Origin: Paenibacillus_Z sp042653205
GTDB taxonomy: Bacteria; Bacillota; Bacilli; Paenibacillales; Paenibacillaceae
Direction: 5' to 3'
DNA length: 64,000 nt
Assembly: GCF_042653205.1 (NCBI RefSeq)
Contig: NZ_JBHSHY010000010.1
Coordinates: 1-64,000 of the forward strand
Made by a program: the position numbers and the translations under genes. Positions 1-7,388 of the stretch are shown piece after piece. Each line of letters opens with the position of its first letter. Within the stretch, counting starts at the first letter, position 1. A model generated the notes under the pieces. The model had not been told where the DNA came from. It made no database searches and saw nothing but the letters and a program-made list of their open reading frames with translations.

Positions 1-569
1 GGGAGCGCGGCGGCGAGCAGCCGGCGGGCGGCAATGCCGGCGGCGCGGCGCCGCAAGCGAACCGGGCGCGCGGCGAGCAGCGCGCGTGGAAGCCGGAGGA
101 CGATTACAATCTCGATCGTCTGCTTGGCAATGACCGCAGCGGCGGCGACAACGCCGGCGGCGGCGATCCGAACCCGAACGGCGGCGCCCAAGGCAGCGGC
201 GGCGAACGGCGCAAAGCCATTCGCACCGACATGTGGGGGCTGCCGGTCCGCAACGCCGGGTCGCTCAAGGATTACGGCGAGGACCCGGATGACAGCTACC
301 GCTCGCGCGGCGAAGGCTCGCGGCGCGGACGGGGCGGCGGACGCCGCAGCACGGCCGGCGGCAGCGCGCCGCAAGCCGGCGGCAGCGCGCCGCAAGCCGG
401 CGGCACGGGCTCGCGCCGCAAGAAGAAAGCCGGCGGCAATGCCGCAGCCGGCCAGCTGCAGATCGCGCCGGTGAATGGCGGCGGCGGTCAGGGCGGCGCA
501 GGTCCGCGCAAGAAGAAGTCCGGCGGCGGCAACGCCACGGCGGCCTTCGTCCGGAAGAAACGCAAGTAA
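1..569 (+). CDS. rnr: RNase R, C-terminal tail (5' truncated by window edge)
   Basis: Only the last ~189 codons are present, open from the window start. The visible part is a low-complexity Gly/Ala/Asp/Asn-rich stretch with a short conserved-looking island (DMWGLPVR followed by GSLKDYGED), then a basic tail with repeated GGSAPQA units and KKK/RKKRK clusters at the extreme C terminus. No catalytic RNB or S1 domain lies inside the window, so the call rests on position: rnr directly precedes smpB and ssrA in many Firmicutes, and RNase R of this group ends in a basic, disordered tail after the S1 domain. RNase R is a processive 3'-5' exoribonuclease that degrades structured RNA and works with tmRNA on non-stop mRNA. 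The enzyme name is inference from synteny plus tail composition. Confidence 0.75.
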   Translation, partial: ERGGEQPAGGNAGGAAPQANRARGEQRAWKPEDDYNLDRLLGNDRSGGDNAGGGDPNPNGGAQGSGGERRKAIRTDMWGLPVRNAGSLKDYGEDPDDSYRSRGEGSRRGRGGGRRSTAGGSAPQAGGSAPQAGGTGSRRKKKAGGNAAAGQLQIAPVNGGGGQGGAGPRKKKSGGGNATAAFVRKKRK

Positions 570-595
570 AGCGCGGGTTTCGCCCTTGAACCGTG

Positions 596-624
596 TTGAT
601 TTCGGTTCGCAAAGTTGCTACAAT
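596..624 (+). promoter_or_regulatory. Putative sigma-A promoter of smpB
   Basis: TTGATT (596-601) and TACAAT (619-624) are separated by 17 bp, a good vegetative promoter match. The -10 box touches the ascending arm of the rnr terminator, so rnr termination and smpB initiation are packed into the same ~60 bp. Confidence 0.5.
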
Positions 625-656
625 GGACTTCTAGCTGCGGTTAGAAGTCCATTTTT
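622..656 (+). terminator. Intrinsic terminator of rnr
   Basis: An 11-bp inverted repeat (ATGGACTTCTA / TTAGAAGTCCAT) with a 7-nt loop is followed by a T run. It lies between the rnr stop codon and smpB, in the plus orientation. Confidence 0.8.
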
Positions 657-692
657 ATCCGGGGACGGACAGACAAGGGAGAGGTGAACGGC

Positions 693-1172
693 ATGGCGAA
701 GAAGAGCGATGGCAAGCAGCTCGCCCAGAATAAGAAGGCTTCCCATGACTATTTCATCGAAGACACCTTCGAAGCGGGCATGGTGCTGATGGGAAGCGAG
801 ATCAAGTCGCTGCGGATGGGCAAGGCGAACATCAGCGATGCGTTCGCGACGATCCGGAACGGCGAGATTTTCATCCACAACATGCACATCAGCTACTTCG
901 AGCAGGGGAACCGGAGCAATCCGATGGACCCGACCCGGGCGCGCAAGCTGCTGCTGCACAAGGCGCAGATCCATAAGCTGCTCGGCCTGTCCAAGCAGGA
1001 AGGCTACGCGATCGTGCCGCTCAAGATTTACGTCAAGAACGGGTACGCGAAGCTGCTGATCGGTCTCGGCAAAGGCAAGAAGCAGTACGACAAGCGCGAG
1101 TCCGCGGCGAAGAAGGATGCCCAGCGCGATATCCAGCGCGCGCTTCGCGAGAAGCAGAAGGTCGCTCGCTAG
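693..1172 (+). CDS. smpB: SsrA-binding protein SmpB
   Basis: 159-residue protein opening MAKKSDGKQLAQNKKASHDYF. The core carries the SmpB hallmarks YFIEDTFEAGMVLMGSEIKSL, the GEIFIHNMHISYFEQGN strand region and the LLLHKAQIHKLLG segment, and ends in the basic KKQYDKRESAAKKDAQRDI tail that inserts into the ribosomal mRNA channel. Length matches the family (~155-160 aa). SmpB binds the tRNA-like domain of tmRNA and delivers it to stalled ribosomes. I start at ATG 693 because GGGAGAGGTG sits ~7 nt upstream; the in-frame GTG at 684 overlaps that ribosome binding site. The tmRNA gene follows ~200 bp downstream, so both trans-translation partners are adjacent. Confidence 0.97.
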   Translation: MAKKSDGKQLAQNKKASHDYFIEDTFEAGMVLMGSEIKSLRMGKANISDAFATIRNGEIFIHNMHISYFEQGNRSNPMDPTRARKLLLHKAQIHKLLGLSKQEGYAIVPLKIYVKNGYAKLLIGLGKGKKQYDKRESAAKKDAQRDIQRALREKQKVAR

Positions 1173-1234
1173 GGCAGCGGCCGCAGACAAGGAAGCGAAG
1201 GAGATCGTCGGCACGGCTTCCAACAAGACATCGG

Positions 1235-1262
1235 TTCGCAATGGGCCGGCCTGTGGTATACT
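1235..1262 (+). promoter_or_regulatory. Possible promoter of ssrA
   Basis: A good -10 box TATACT (1257-1262) is preceded by a weak -35 candidate TTCGCA (1235-1240, 16-bp spacing). It lies ~110 nt upstream of the mature tmRNA 5' end, compatible with a 5'-processed precursor. The -35 assignment is uncertain. Confidence 0.35.
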
Positions 1263-1374
1263 AATTAAGCAACACAACGACATGCTCGGTAACGTGAGGC
1301 CTGCGATTGATCAGGGTTTCATGCGTCGGCGCGTCGCCTGCTAAACGGAGGGCTGATCGCCGTTTATGCGATTC

Positions 1375-1737
1375 GGGGGCGTTTATGGATTCGACGGGGA
1401 TAGTTCGAGCATGGGTTGCGGGTAGTGGGGAGCGTCCGCTTCATCAACGCTAAAGCCTATTAAACGGCAAACAACAACAACAACTCGCTTTCGCAGCTTA
1501 ATAACCTGTGACGCGGCTTCTACCTTGCATCGCCCATGTGCCAGGCTAGGGGCTAACCTTTAGTGGGATACGCCGATCGGTCTCCGCCTGGGGTCGACGG
1601 AAGAAGATAATCAGGCTGACCCAAAACGTAGTCGGTTACGGGACGACGTTCGGGTGACATCAATACCGTGACTACACCCGTAGAAGCCTGTGTGGCGTTG
1701 TCTTCGGACAGGGGTTCAAATCCCCTCGCCTCCACCA
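1375..1737 (+). ncRNA. ssrA: tmRNA (SsrA)
   Basis: The 5' end GGGGGCG with the conserved TTATGGATTCGACGGGG block pairs as a 7-bp acceptor stem with CGCCTCC near the 3' end, followed by an encoded ACCA. A T arm (AGGGGTTCAAATCCCCT) precedes it. The tag reading frame runs from 1466: GGC then AAA, four CAA codons, CTC GCT TTC GCA GCT, and two TAA stops (1499-1504). The predicted tag is (A)GKQQQQLAFAA, ending in the hydrophobic Ala-Ala degron typical of tmRNA tags. The 363-nt length fits bacterial one-piece tmRNAs. It rescues ribosomes on non-stop mRNA together with SmpB. The 3' terminal bases are duplicated at 2392-2405, see findings. Confidence 0.97.
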
Positions 1738-1738
1738 T
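1725..1738 (+). repeat. Left copy of 14-bp direct repeat (attachment-site-like, tmRNA 3' end)
   Basis: CTCGCCTCCACCAT, the 3' end of the tmRNA including the ACCA, recurs exactly at 2392-2405. Integrases often use the 3' end of ssrA as target, and such integration leaves a direct repeat of this kind. The interpretation as attL is inference. Confidence 0.55.
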
Positions 1739-1740
1739 GT

Positions 1741-1780
1741 AAATCCACTACCGCATGAGGTAGTGGATTTTTGCTTTTCC
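1741..1780 (+). terminator. Intrinsic terminator of ssrA
   Basis: AAATCCACTACC / GGTAGTGGATTT forms a 12-bp stem with a 6-nt loop, followed by T-rich sequence. It begins 4 nt after the tmRNA 3' end. Confidence 0.9.
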
Positions 1781-1855
1781 TAGGCCTATTCACTTGGACA
1801 ATCCCTTGGGGCTATGATAAGGGGATCAATCGGGATAATAAGGAGAATCTGCAGC

Positions 1856-1879
1856 ATGCTGCTCCTCACTCTCATCTAA
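1856..1879 (+). CDS. Putative 7-residue leader peptide MLLLTLI (attenuator)
   Basis: ATG CTG CTC CTC ACT CTC ATC TAA follows an AGGAG ribosome binding site (1841-1845). It is followed ~45 nt later by a small terminator-like hairpin and then, ~150 nt on, by a decayed MFS efflux gene. Short leader ORF, intrinsic terminator, then resistance gene is the layout of ribosome-stalling attenuators that induce antibiotic resistance genes in Firmicutes. The peptide has no recognised stalling motif, so the function is inference from layout. Confidence 0.4.
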   Translation: MLLLTLI

Positions 1880-1920
1880 CCGAAGGTGAATTTGTATAGC
1901 GTTTGCGTACGGTATGAGTA

Positions 1921-1947
1921 GACTTGCCTGTTAAGGCAGGTTTCTTT
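1921..1947 (+). terminator. Putative attenuator terminator hairpin in islet
   Basis: CTTGCCT / AGGCAGG forms a 7-bp stem with a GTTA loop and is followed by TTTCTTT. It sits between the 7-codon leader ORF and the pseudogene. The stem is short, consistent with conditional rather than constitutive termination. Confidence 0.45.
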
Positions 1948-2028
1948 GGCTGTGCCTTTGTCTATACGACGCCGGTAAGAAGAGACGACAGCATGAAAAC
2001 AGATGTATTTTTATCCGGAGGGTTTTAA

Positions 2029-2352
2029 TTGATACCGTTAAATAAGAGCGGTTTGCGCACGCTTTATTTGGGTTTATGGTATGAAGGAAATGGCATTTTC
2101 GCTTGCGGGTATTCTTGCGCCCGCGTGCGTAAGTCTGCTCTATGAGCCGTTTGGAATAACGGGCATCGTCCTCAACCGCTTGTCGACCGCATCATGCAAC
2201 CCGCCGCCGATGAAGGGGCCTATTGCTGGTTGTTTCTGATTTTCAGCGATCGGAAGGTTTCCGGAATAGCGGTTCTATATCTAGCGACCGGAATCGTTAT
2301 CATTGCCGTTACGTTAACGGCTATGCTACTTCGCCGAAGAAAGAGAAGTTAA
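2029..2352 (+). pseudogene. Decayed MFS multidrug/macrolide-type efflux transporter (N- and C-terminal remnants)
   Basis: Three short coding remnants in different frames line up in the order of one MFS protein. A TTG start at 2029 with GGAGG 7 nt upstream gives an MFS-like N terminus (IPLNKSGLRTLYLGLW). A second frame from 2078 reads GMKEMAFSLAGILAPACVSL and LLYEPFGITGIV, like the mid-protein helix of enterobactin/macrolide exporter-type MFS proteins. A third frame up to the stop at 2350 reads LVDRIMQPAADEGA and a final helix VLYLATGIVIIAVTLTAMLL ending in RRRKRS. Most of the ~400-residue protein is missing and the frames are broken, so it cannot be functional. Base composition is clearly AT-richer than the neighbouring genes. 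Family assignment is from motif resemblance, without a database search. Confidence 0.55.
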
Positions 2353-2391
2353 TTATGTTTGGCGGCGGATCGTGGTTTTGCACAGCCACGG

Positions 2392-2405
2392 CTCGCCTCC
2401 ACCAT
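2392..2405 (+). repeat. Right copy of 14-bp direct repeat (attachment-site-like)
   Basis: Exact second copy of CTCGCCTCCACCAT found at the tmRNA 3' end (1725-1738). It is preceded by a short hairpin CGTGG/CCACG (2371-2390) in the place of a T arm, and followed by its own terminator, as if it were a vestigial ssrA 3' end. Confidence 0.55.
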
Positions 2406-2407
2406 CA

Positions 2408-2443
2408 TGAACCACATCCGCCCGAGGATGTGGTTTTTGCTTT
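2408..2443 (+). terminator. Intrinsic terminator after the right repeat
   Basis: AACCACATCC / GGATGTGGTT stem with a short loop followed by TTTGCTTT. Its tail (GTGG-TTTTT-GCTTT) resembles that of the ssrA terminator at 1741-1780, which supports the idea that this was the original ssrA downstream flank. Confidence 0.75.
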
Positions 2444-2546
2444 GCCGCCGCGCCATCCCTCTCCTTCCCAGAAGGAAAAACGCGCCCGGCAGGCGAATTA
2501 AATGTTCCGGACTTCGTGTTCCAGACTCATGGTGAGGTGATGGAGG

Positions 2547-4340
2547 ATGCATCGTACGCATTGGCTGACATCCGCACGAACGGTTCAAGGGAAGATCGGC
2601 GTCTTGGCCAGGCTGCGGAACCGGTTCGGGTTTTCCTCGCTTCGCAAGCGCATCATGGCGTTTCTCACCGTCGGCTTCGCCGGCTGCGCCATCTTGATGG
2701 CGACGGTATCGTATAATGCGATTTACGCCATGCAGCGCGATAAGATCCAGACCTCGATGACGTTCGATCTGTACCAGCAGACGACCAAGCTGAACCAAAT
2801 GTACAACAACCTGCTGCTGGTGACGCAGCAGATGACGCCGGAGGGAACGGTCGGCAACCTCATGGAGACCTATGTCTCCGCCAAGGATTCGTACAGCCAG
2901 CGCGTGCTCTCGCGCGACATCTCCTACAACATCGGCCTCATCACGTTCTCGAATCCGGCGATGGAGCTCGTCATGTATTATAATCCCGAGAGCGGGCAAG
3001 CCGCGTTGTCGAATTTGCCGCTTCGCGGAGACGTTGATATGCAAGCGCTTCCCAATGTAGCCGGCAAGGGCGTGCTGAACTACCAGTCCCCGCACAAATC
3101 GTTATGCCGCTTCAGCGACGACCAGGTCGTGTCGGTGACGCGGGACGTGACCTTCTCGGACGGCACGAAGCTGGTCGTGTACGTCGAGGCCAAGACGGAT
3201 ATCGCGACGGACATGAATTCGCTGACGGCGAACGTGAACATGCCGTATACGCTGGCGTTCACCGATGCGTCCGGCGCCGTGACCTACAGCAGCAATCCGG
3301 CGGCGCCCGCGGTGGGCGAGCGGCTCCGGCTAAGCGGGGCGTCAGGCGTGACGGACGATTACGTGTGGAGCCGGATGACGGGCGATTACGGCTACGACAT
3401 CACGCTGCTGCTGCCCGTGAGCAGCTACAATCATGAGCTCTACACCTGGAAGAACCGCATGTATTGGATCCTCGCCGTCGGGCTGCTGATGATGGTGCTC
3501 CTCACGCTGCTGCTGCGGCGGCTGATCAACCGGCCGTTCCGCTTGATCGAGAAGGAGATGATCACGTTCGGCAAAGGGTACATGGGCACCCGGCAGTATC
3601 ATACGGGCATCGACGAATTCGACCGGATCTTCGAGCAGTTCAATATCATGAAGCGGCAGATCCAGCAGCTAATCGTGGAGTCGGAGCAGAAGGAGAAGCG
3701 GCGGCATCAGCTGGAGCTCGAGAAGCTGGCGTACCAGATCAACCCGCATTTTCTGATGAATACGCTCAATTCCGTCCGCTGGCTGGCGGTGCTGCACAAG
3801 CAGGAGGAGATCGAGAAGTTCGTGGCCTCGCTGATCTTCCTGCTGAGCTACAACCTGGGCAAGTCGGAGGAGACGGCGACGTTCCGTTCGGAACTGCGGG
3901 TGATGCGGACGTATTTGGAGCTTCAGCAGATGCGGCATGATTTCGAGGTGGAGCTGGATATCGAGGAGGGCGCCTACCTCGACAGCCCCGTCGCGCGGTT
4001 CATCCTGCAGCCCATCGTGGAGAACGCCGTCTGCCACGGCCTGGACGATCACGGCCGGCTGGACATCCGCGTCGCGTCCGACGAGACGGAACGGCTGGTG
4101 CGCATCACGATTCGCGACGACGGCAAAGGGCTCAGCCAGGAAACGCTGGCCCTGCTGCAGCGCGACACGCCGGATCAGCAGCAGACGGGCTGGGGGATCG
4201 GGCTGCGCTACGTGCGCTCCATGCTGGAATCCTTTTACGGCCCGAATGCCCGCATGGGGATCGACAGCACGCCGAACCGCGGCACGACGGTCACGCTGAC
4301 CCTGCCGTATATGCAATCCAGAAAGGAGCGGGGGATATGA
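2547..4340 (+). CDS. YesM-type sensor histidine kinase
   Basis: 597-residue membrane kinase. Residues ~36-56 form a first membrane helix and ~310-327 (WILAVGLLMMVLLTLLL) a second, flanking an extracellular sensor of ~250 residues. A HAMP-like linker follows, then the His_kinase motif YQINPHFLMNTLNSVRW with His401 as predicted phospho-acceptor, an N box QPIVENAVCHGL, and G boxes IRDDGKGL and GWGIGL for ATP binding. This LytS/YesM architecture goes with AraC-type response regulators controlling sugar transport. Its stop overlaps the regulator start (ATGA, 4337-4340), so the two are translationally coupled; a solute-binding protein and two permeases follow. Signal is probably a carbohydrate or its binding protein, but the ligand cannot be read from sequence. 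GGTGAGGTG lies 7 nt before the chosen ATG. Confidence 0.9.
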   Translation: MHRTHWLTSARTVQGKIGVLARLRNRFGFSSLRKRIMAFLTVGFAGCAILMATVSYNAIYAMQRDKIQTSMTFDLYQQTTKLNQMYNNLLLVTQQMTPEGTVGNLMETYVSAKDSYSQRVLSRDISYNIGLITFSNPAMELVMYYNPESGQAALSNLPLRGDVDMQALPNVAGKGVLNYQSPHKSLCRFSDDQVVSVTRDVTFSDGTKLVVYVEAKTDIATDMNSLTANVNMPYTLAFTDASGAVTYSSNPAAPAVGERLRLSGASGVTDDYVWSRMTGDYGYDITLLLPVSSYNHELYTWKNRMYWILAVGLLMMVLLTLLLRRLINRPFRLIEKEMITFGKGYMGTRQYHTGIDEFDRIFEQFNIMKRQIQQLIVESEQKEKRRHQLELEKLAYQINPHFLMNTLNSVRWLAVLHKQEEIEKFVASLIFLLSYNLGKSEETATFRSELRVMRTYLELQQMRHDFEVELDIEEGAYLDSPVARFILQPIVENAVCHGLDDHGRLDIRVASDETERLVRITIRDDGKGLSQETLALLQRDTPDQQQTGWGIGLRYVRSMLESFYGPNARMGIDSTPNRGTTVTLTLPYMQSRKERGI

Positions 4341-5419
4341 TCCGGGTATTGATCGTGGACGACGACAAGCTGGCGCGCAAAGGCTTGATCTCGATCCTGC
4401 CGTGGGCCGAGCACGATATGACGGTGGTCGGCGAAGCCGCGAACGGCGCGAAGGCGCTGGAGTTCATGGAACGGCATGAGGTGGACCTCATGTTCGTGGA
4501 TCTCTCGATGCCCGTCATGTCGGGCATGGAGCTGCTTCGGGTCGCGCGGCAGAAGTTCCCGGGCCTGCGCTCCGTCGTGCTGTCGTTCCACGAAGAGTTC
4601 GAGAACGTGCAGACGGCGTACCGCATGGGCGTGCTCGATTACATCTCCAAGGTGCGGCTGGAATCCGAGGACGACGAGCAGATTCTGAAGCGGATCCGGC
4701 AGCAAATGACCAGCGAAGCGCGATTGCCGGCGCCGGCGCCTCGCGCGGCCGAGCTCCCTGCCTGGCCGGCGGCCGCTCCCGGGCCATCCGGCGGTTCCGC
4801 GGATGAAGCGCGGTGGGCCGCGCTGGAGCAGGAATGGCGCGCGCATTACTGGCTGTATAACGAAGCGGTGTTCCAGCGGCTCTGCAAGGAGACCATGGAA
4901 GCTGGCGTGGCGTTCCGCCGCGTGGAGGGGCTGTTCGTGCGCGTCCTGTCCCAGATGGAGAGCGTGATCGAGCTGGACGCCGAGCCGCGGTCCGACGTCC
5001 ACGACGTCCGCTCGGCGATCGCGTGGCTGCGCGATTACCGGCAGCGCGTCTATGCGCGGGTCGCCGCCTCCGCGGATTGCGCCAACACGACGATGAGCAT
5101 CCTGAAGGCGGTGCTGTACATTCGCGAGCAGGCGTCGAATCCGGTGCATGCCGAGGATGTCGCCGATCACGTGCATATGAGCCGAAGCTATTTCAGCCAA
5201 TGCTTCAAGAAGCTGACGGGCGCCACGTTCAACGAATTCCTGCGGCAGGAGCGGATCGGCGCCGCCGAACGGCTGCTGTGCGAGACCAACCGCTCCATCG
5301 CTTGGGTGGCGCAGGCCGTCGGCTACAACGACTCCAAATATTTCTCGCAGCTCTTCTACGAACAGACCCGCCTGCTGCCCTCCGAGTTCCGCGCCCAGTT
5401 CCACAAGGGAGAGGAGTGA
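4337..5419 (+). CDS. YesN-type response regulator with AraC DNA-binding domain
   Basis: 360 residues. The N-terminal receiver domain opens MIRVLIVDDDKLARKGL, with the acidic DD pair and Asp55 (FVDLSMPVMSG) as phosphorylation site. A variable middle section (~130-250), Pro/Ala-rich at its start, follows. The C-terminal ~100 residues hold two helix-turn-helix units of the AraC type (HAEDVADHVHMSRSYFSQCF and IAWVAQAVGYNDSKYFSQLF). The protein is shorter than the ~500-residue YesN average because the middle region is reduced. It most likely activates the downstream ABC importer at 5560-9181 in response to the kinase it overlaps. DNA target unknown. Confidence 0.92.
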   Translation: MIRVLIVDDDKLARKGLISILPWAEHDMTVVGEAANGAKALEFMERHEVDLMFVDLSMPVMSGMELLRVARQKFPGLRSVVLSFHEEFENVQTAYRMGVLDYISKVRLESEDDEQILKRIRQQMTSEARLPAPAPRAAELPAWPAAAPGPSGGSADEARWAALEQEWRAHYWLYNEAVFQRLCKETMEAGVAFRRVEGLFVRVLSQMESVIELDAEPRSDVHDVRSAIAWLRDYRQRVYARVAASADCANTTMSILKAVLYIREQASNPVHAEDVADHVHMSRSYFSQCFKKLTGATFNEFLRQERIGAAERLLCETNRSIAWVAQAVGYNDSKYFSQLFYEQTRLLPSEFRAQFHKGEE

Positions 5420-5479
5420 AGGGGGAAGAATGATCGCGGCAGAGCGAACAAATCTCTACCCCGCGGCGATATGCGCCGC

Positions 5480-5509
5480 AAAAGCCGACACAACCGTCGG
5501 CCTTTTTTT
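5480..5509 (+). terminator. Intrinsic terminator of the two-component operon
   Basis: GCCGAC / GTCGGC stem with a 6-nt loop followed by seven T residues, between the response regulator stop and the solute-binding protein gene. Confidence 0.8.
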
Positions 5510-5559
5510 ATGCGCTTACATTGTAAAATGAGGAGGCAAGATCAAGAGGGAGGGATTAG

Positions 5560-7296
5560 ATGAAACGGAATATGGCAACGCTGCTGTCGGTCGCATTGCT
5601 CGGTCTCAGCTTGACGGCATGTTCGTCCAACAACTCATCCAACACTGATGTGAAAGCGCCGTCAAACGGGAACTCGGGCACGAACGCGAGCACCGGCGCG
5701 AACACGCCGCCGCTGACCGGCGACGACCTGGCCTTCTCCAAATTCCCGAAGCCGGTCGACGTCCACATCGGCATGGTGGTGGACCCGACGGACAAAACGC
5801 TGCCGGAAGGCGACAGCGTCAGCAACAACCAGTACACGCGCTACCTCAAGGACAAGTACAACATCAACGTCATCGTGGACTGGACCGCGGCGACGGGCAA
5901 CGATTTCAAGCAGAAGGTCAGCCTGACGATCGCATCCGGCAAGCTGCCCGACGGCATGGTCGTCGACGACCGTTCCTTCATGACCAAGGCGGCCAGCTCG
6001 GGGCTGCTGTACGATATCACCGATCTGTTCCAGCAATATTCCTCTTCGCAGGTGAAGGACATCATGAACAGCACCGACGGCCGCGCGATGGAGAACGCCA
6101 GCTACAAAGGCAAGATGGTCTCGCTTCCGAACATCACCGTGGATACCGACGGCGTGCACGTCATGTGGATCCGCAAGGATTGGCTCGACAAGCTGAACCT
6201 GCCGGTGCCGAAGACGGTGGCGGATATCGAGAAGACGGCGAAAGCGTTCATGGACAACAAGATGGGCGGGGACAAGACGATCGGAATCGCCGGTCCGTCC
6301 AAGAACACGTTCCCGTACTCGACGTTCCTCGTCTCCTCCAACAATATGGGCGGCTTCGATCCGATCTTCGGCGCGATGGACGCGTATCCGGGCTATTGGC
6401 TCGACAACGGCGACGGGACGGTCTCGTACGGCACGCTGTCGGACAATACGAAGAAGTCGCTCGCGCTGCTGGCCGACTGGTACAAGAAGGGGCTGATCGA
6501 CCCCGAGGTCGGGACCCGCGACAACGTCGGCGATCCGATCAACGCCAATCAGACGGGCATTTTCTTCGGTCCGTGGTGGAACGGCGGCTACGGCAATGGC
6601 GACTCCTTTAAGAACGATCCGACGGCGAACTGGCAGGCCTACCCGGTCTACTCCGACGATAACAAGTGGAACGTGCATATGAAGACGACGGGCAGCACCT
6701 ACACCTTGATCAGCAAGAACGCCAAGCCGGACGTCGCCAAAGCCATTCTCATCATGAACAACGCGCTCGTGCGCGACGAGGCGACCTTCGATCTGTCCGT
6801 GAGCGTGGGCTGGTATCCGCTTCGCAACGTCATGGCCGCGGCCAACGAGACGGAATACGAGTATACCGAGCTGATGAAGGTGCTGAAGGGCGAAACCAAG
6901 CCCGAGGATTACAACAAGCCGAACAGCTTGTACAAACTGATGTATTCGGATGCGACCAAAGTGCAGAACGTCGTCAAGCCTCCGTACGACGAATTGAGCG
7001 TCAGCAACTTCAACACGGCGAACTTCGGCGACTTCCAGCGGATGTATTCGCTCCTGATCGGCGACCGTCCGTTCGCGACGACGCCGATCGACAAAAAGGT
7101 GTACAGCGTCACGTACAACCAGACGCCGACGATGGAGACGAAGTGGGCCAACCTCAAGAAGATGGAAGACGAGACCGTGCTGAAGATCATCCTCGGCCAG
7201 GCGCCCGTCGACTCCTTCGACAAGTTCGTGAAGGACTGGAAAGCGCAAGGCGGAGATGAGATTACGAAGGAAGTCGCGGAGCTGCTCAACAAGTAA
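5560..7296 (+). CDS. ABC transporter sugar-binding lipoprotein (LplA-like)
   Basis: 578 residues. A signal peptide with lipobox LTAC places the lipid-modified Cys at residue 21, followed by a Ser/Asn/Gly/Thr-rich linker (~22-50). The mature part has the size and fold signature of family 1 extracellular solute-binding proteins of the LplA type (SGKLPDGMVVDDRSF, VSLPNITVDTDGVHVMWIRK, IGIAGPSKNTF, GIFFGPWWNGGYGNGDSF, VYSDDNKWNVHMK). It captures an extracellular oligosaccharide and hands it to the permeases at 7389 and 8294. A ribosome binding site (GAGGGAGGG) precedes ATG 5560. No ATPase gene is present, usual for this group, where a shared MsmX-type ATPase serves many importers. Substrate unknown. 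Confidence 0.93.
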   Translation: MKRNMATLLSVALLGLSLTACSSNNSSNTDVKAPSNGNSGTNASTGANTPPLTGDDLAFSKFPKPVDVHIGMVVDPTDKTLPEGDSVSNNQYTRYLKDKYNINVIVDWTAATGNDFKQKVSLTIASGKLPDGMVVDDRSFMTKAASSGLLYDITDLFQQYSSSQVKDIMNSTDGRAMENASYKGKMVSLPNITVDTDGVHVMWIRKDWLDKLNLPVPKTVADIEKTAKAFMDNKMGGDKTIGIAGPSKNTFPYSTFLVSSNNMGGFDPIFGAMDAYPGYWLDNGDGTVSYGTLSDNTKKSLALLADWYKKGLIDPEVGTRDNVGDPINANQTGIFFGPWWNGGYGNGDSFKNDPTANWQAYPVYSDDNKWNVHMKTTGSTYTLISKNAKPDVAKAILIMNNALVRDEATFDLSVSVGWYPLRNVMAAANETEYEYTELMKVLKGETKPEDYNKPNSLYKLMYSDATKVQNVVKPPYDELSVSNFNTANFGDFQRMYSLLIGDRPFATTPIDKKVYSVTYNQTPTMETKWANLKKMEDETVLKIILGQAPVDSFDKFVKDWKAQGGDEITKEVAELLNK

Positions 7297-7314
7297 GGTG
7301 CCATGCGGAAGCTT

Positions 7315-7347
7315 GCGGAAGGCGCCGGCGGTGCCGGTGCCTTCCGC
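7315..7347 (+). repeat. Strong stem-loop between binding protein and permease genes
   Basis: GCGGAAGGCGCCGGC and GCCGGTGCCTTCCGC form a 15-bp stem (one G-U pair) with a 3-nt loop. No T tract follows, so it is more likely an mRNA 3'-stabilising or processing hairpin than a terminator. Such hairpins commonly raise expression of the binding protein over its permeases. Confidence 0.6.
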
Positions 7348-7388
7348 GGGCGCCGCGATTCTGGCGGGAGGACGGAGGTTAGGCCGCA

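Noticed and set aside
1553..1738. Minus-strand 61-residue frame (MVEARGFEPLSED...) over the tmRNA
   Set aside because: It is antisense to the tmRNA 3' half, a well-known spurious protein created by tmRNA genes.
5507..5520. Possible cre site before the first binding-protein gene (minus strand TGTAAGCGCATAAA)
   Set aside because: Only 12 of 14 consensus positions, with a mismatch in the core arm, and overlapping the terminator T run.
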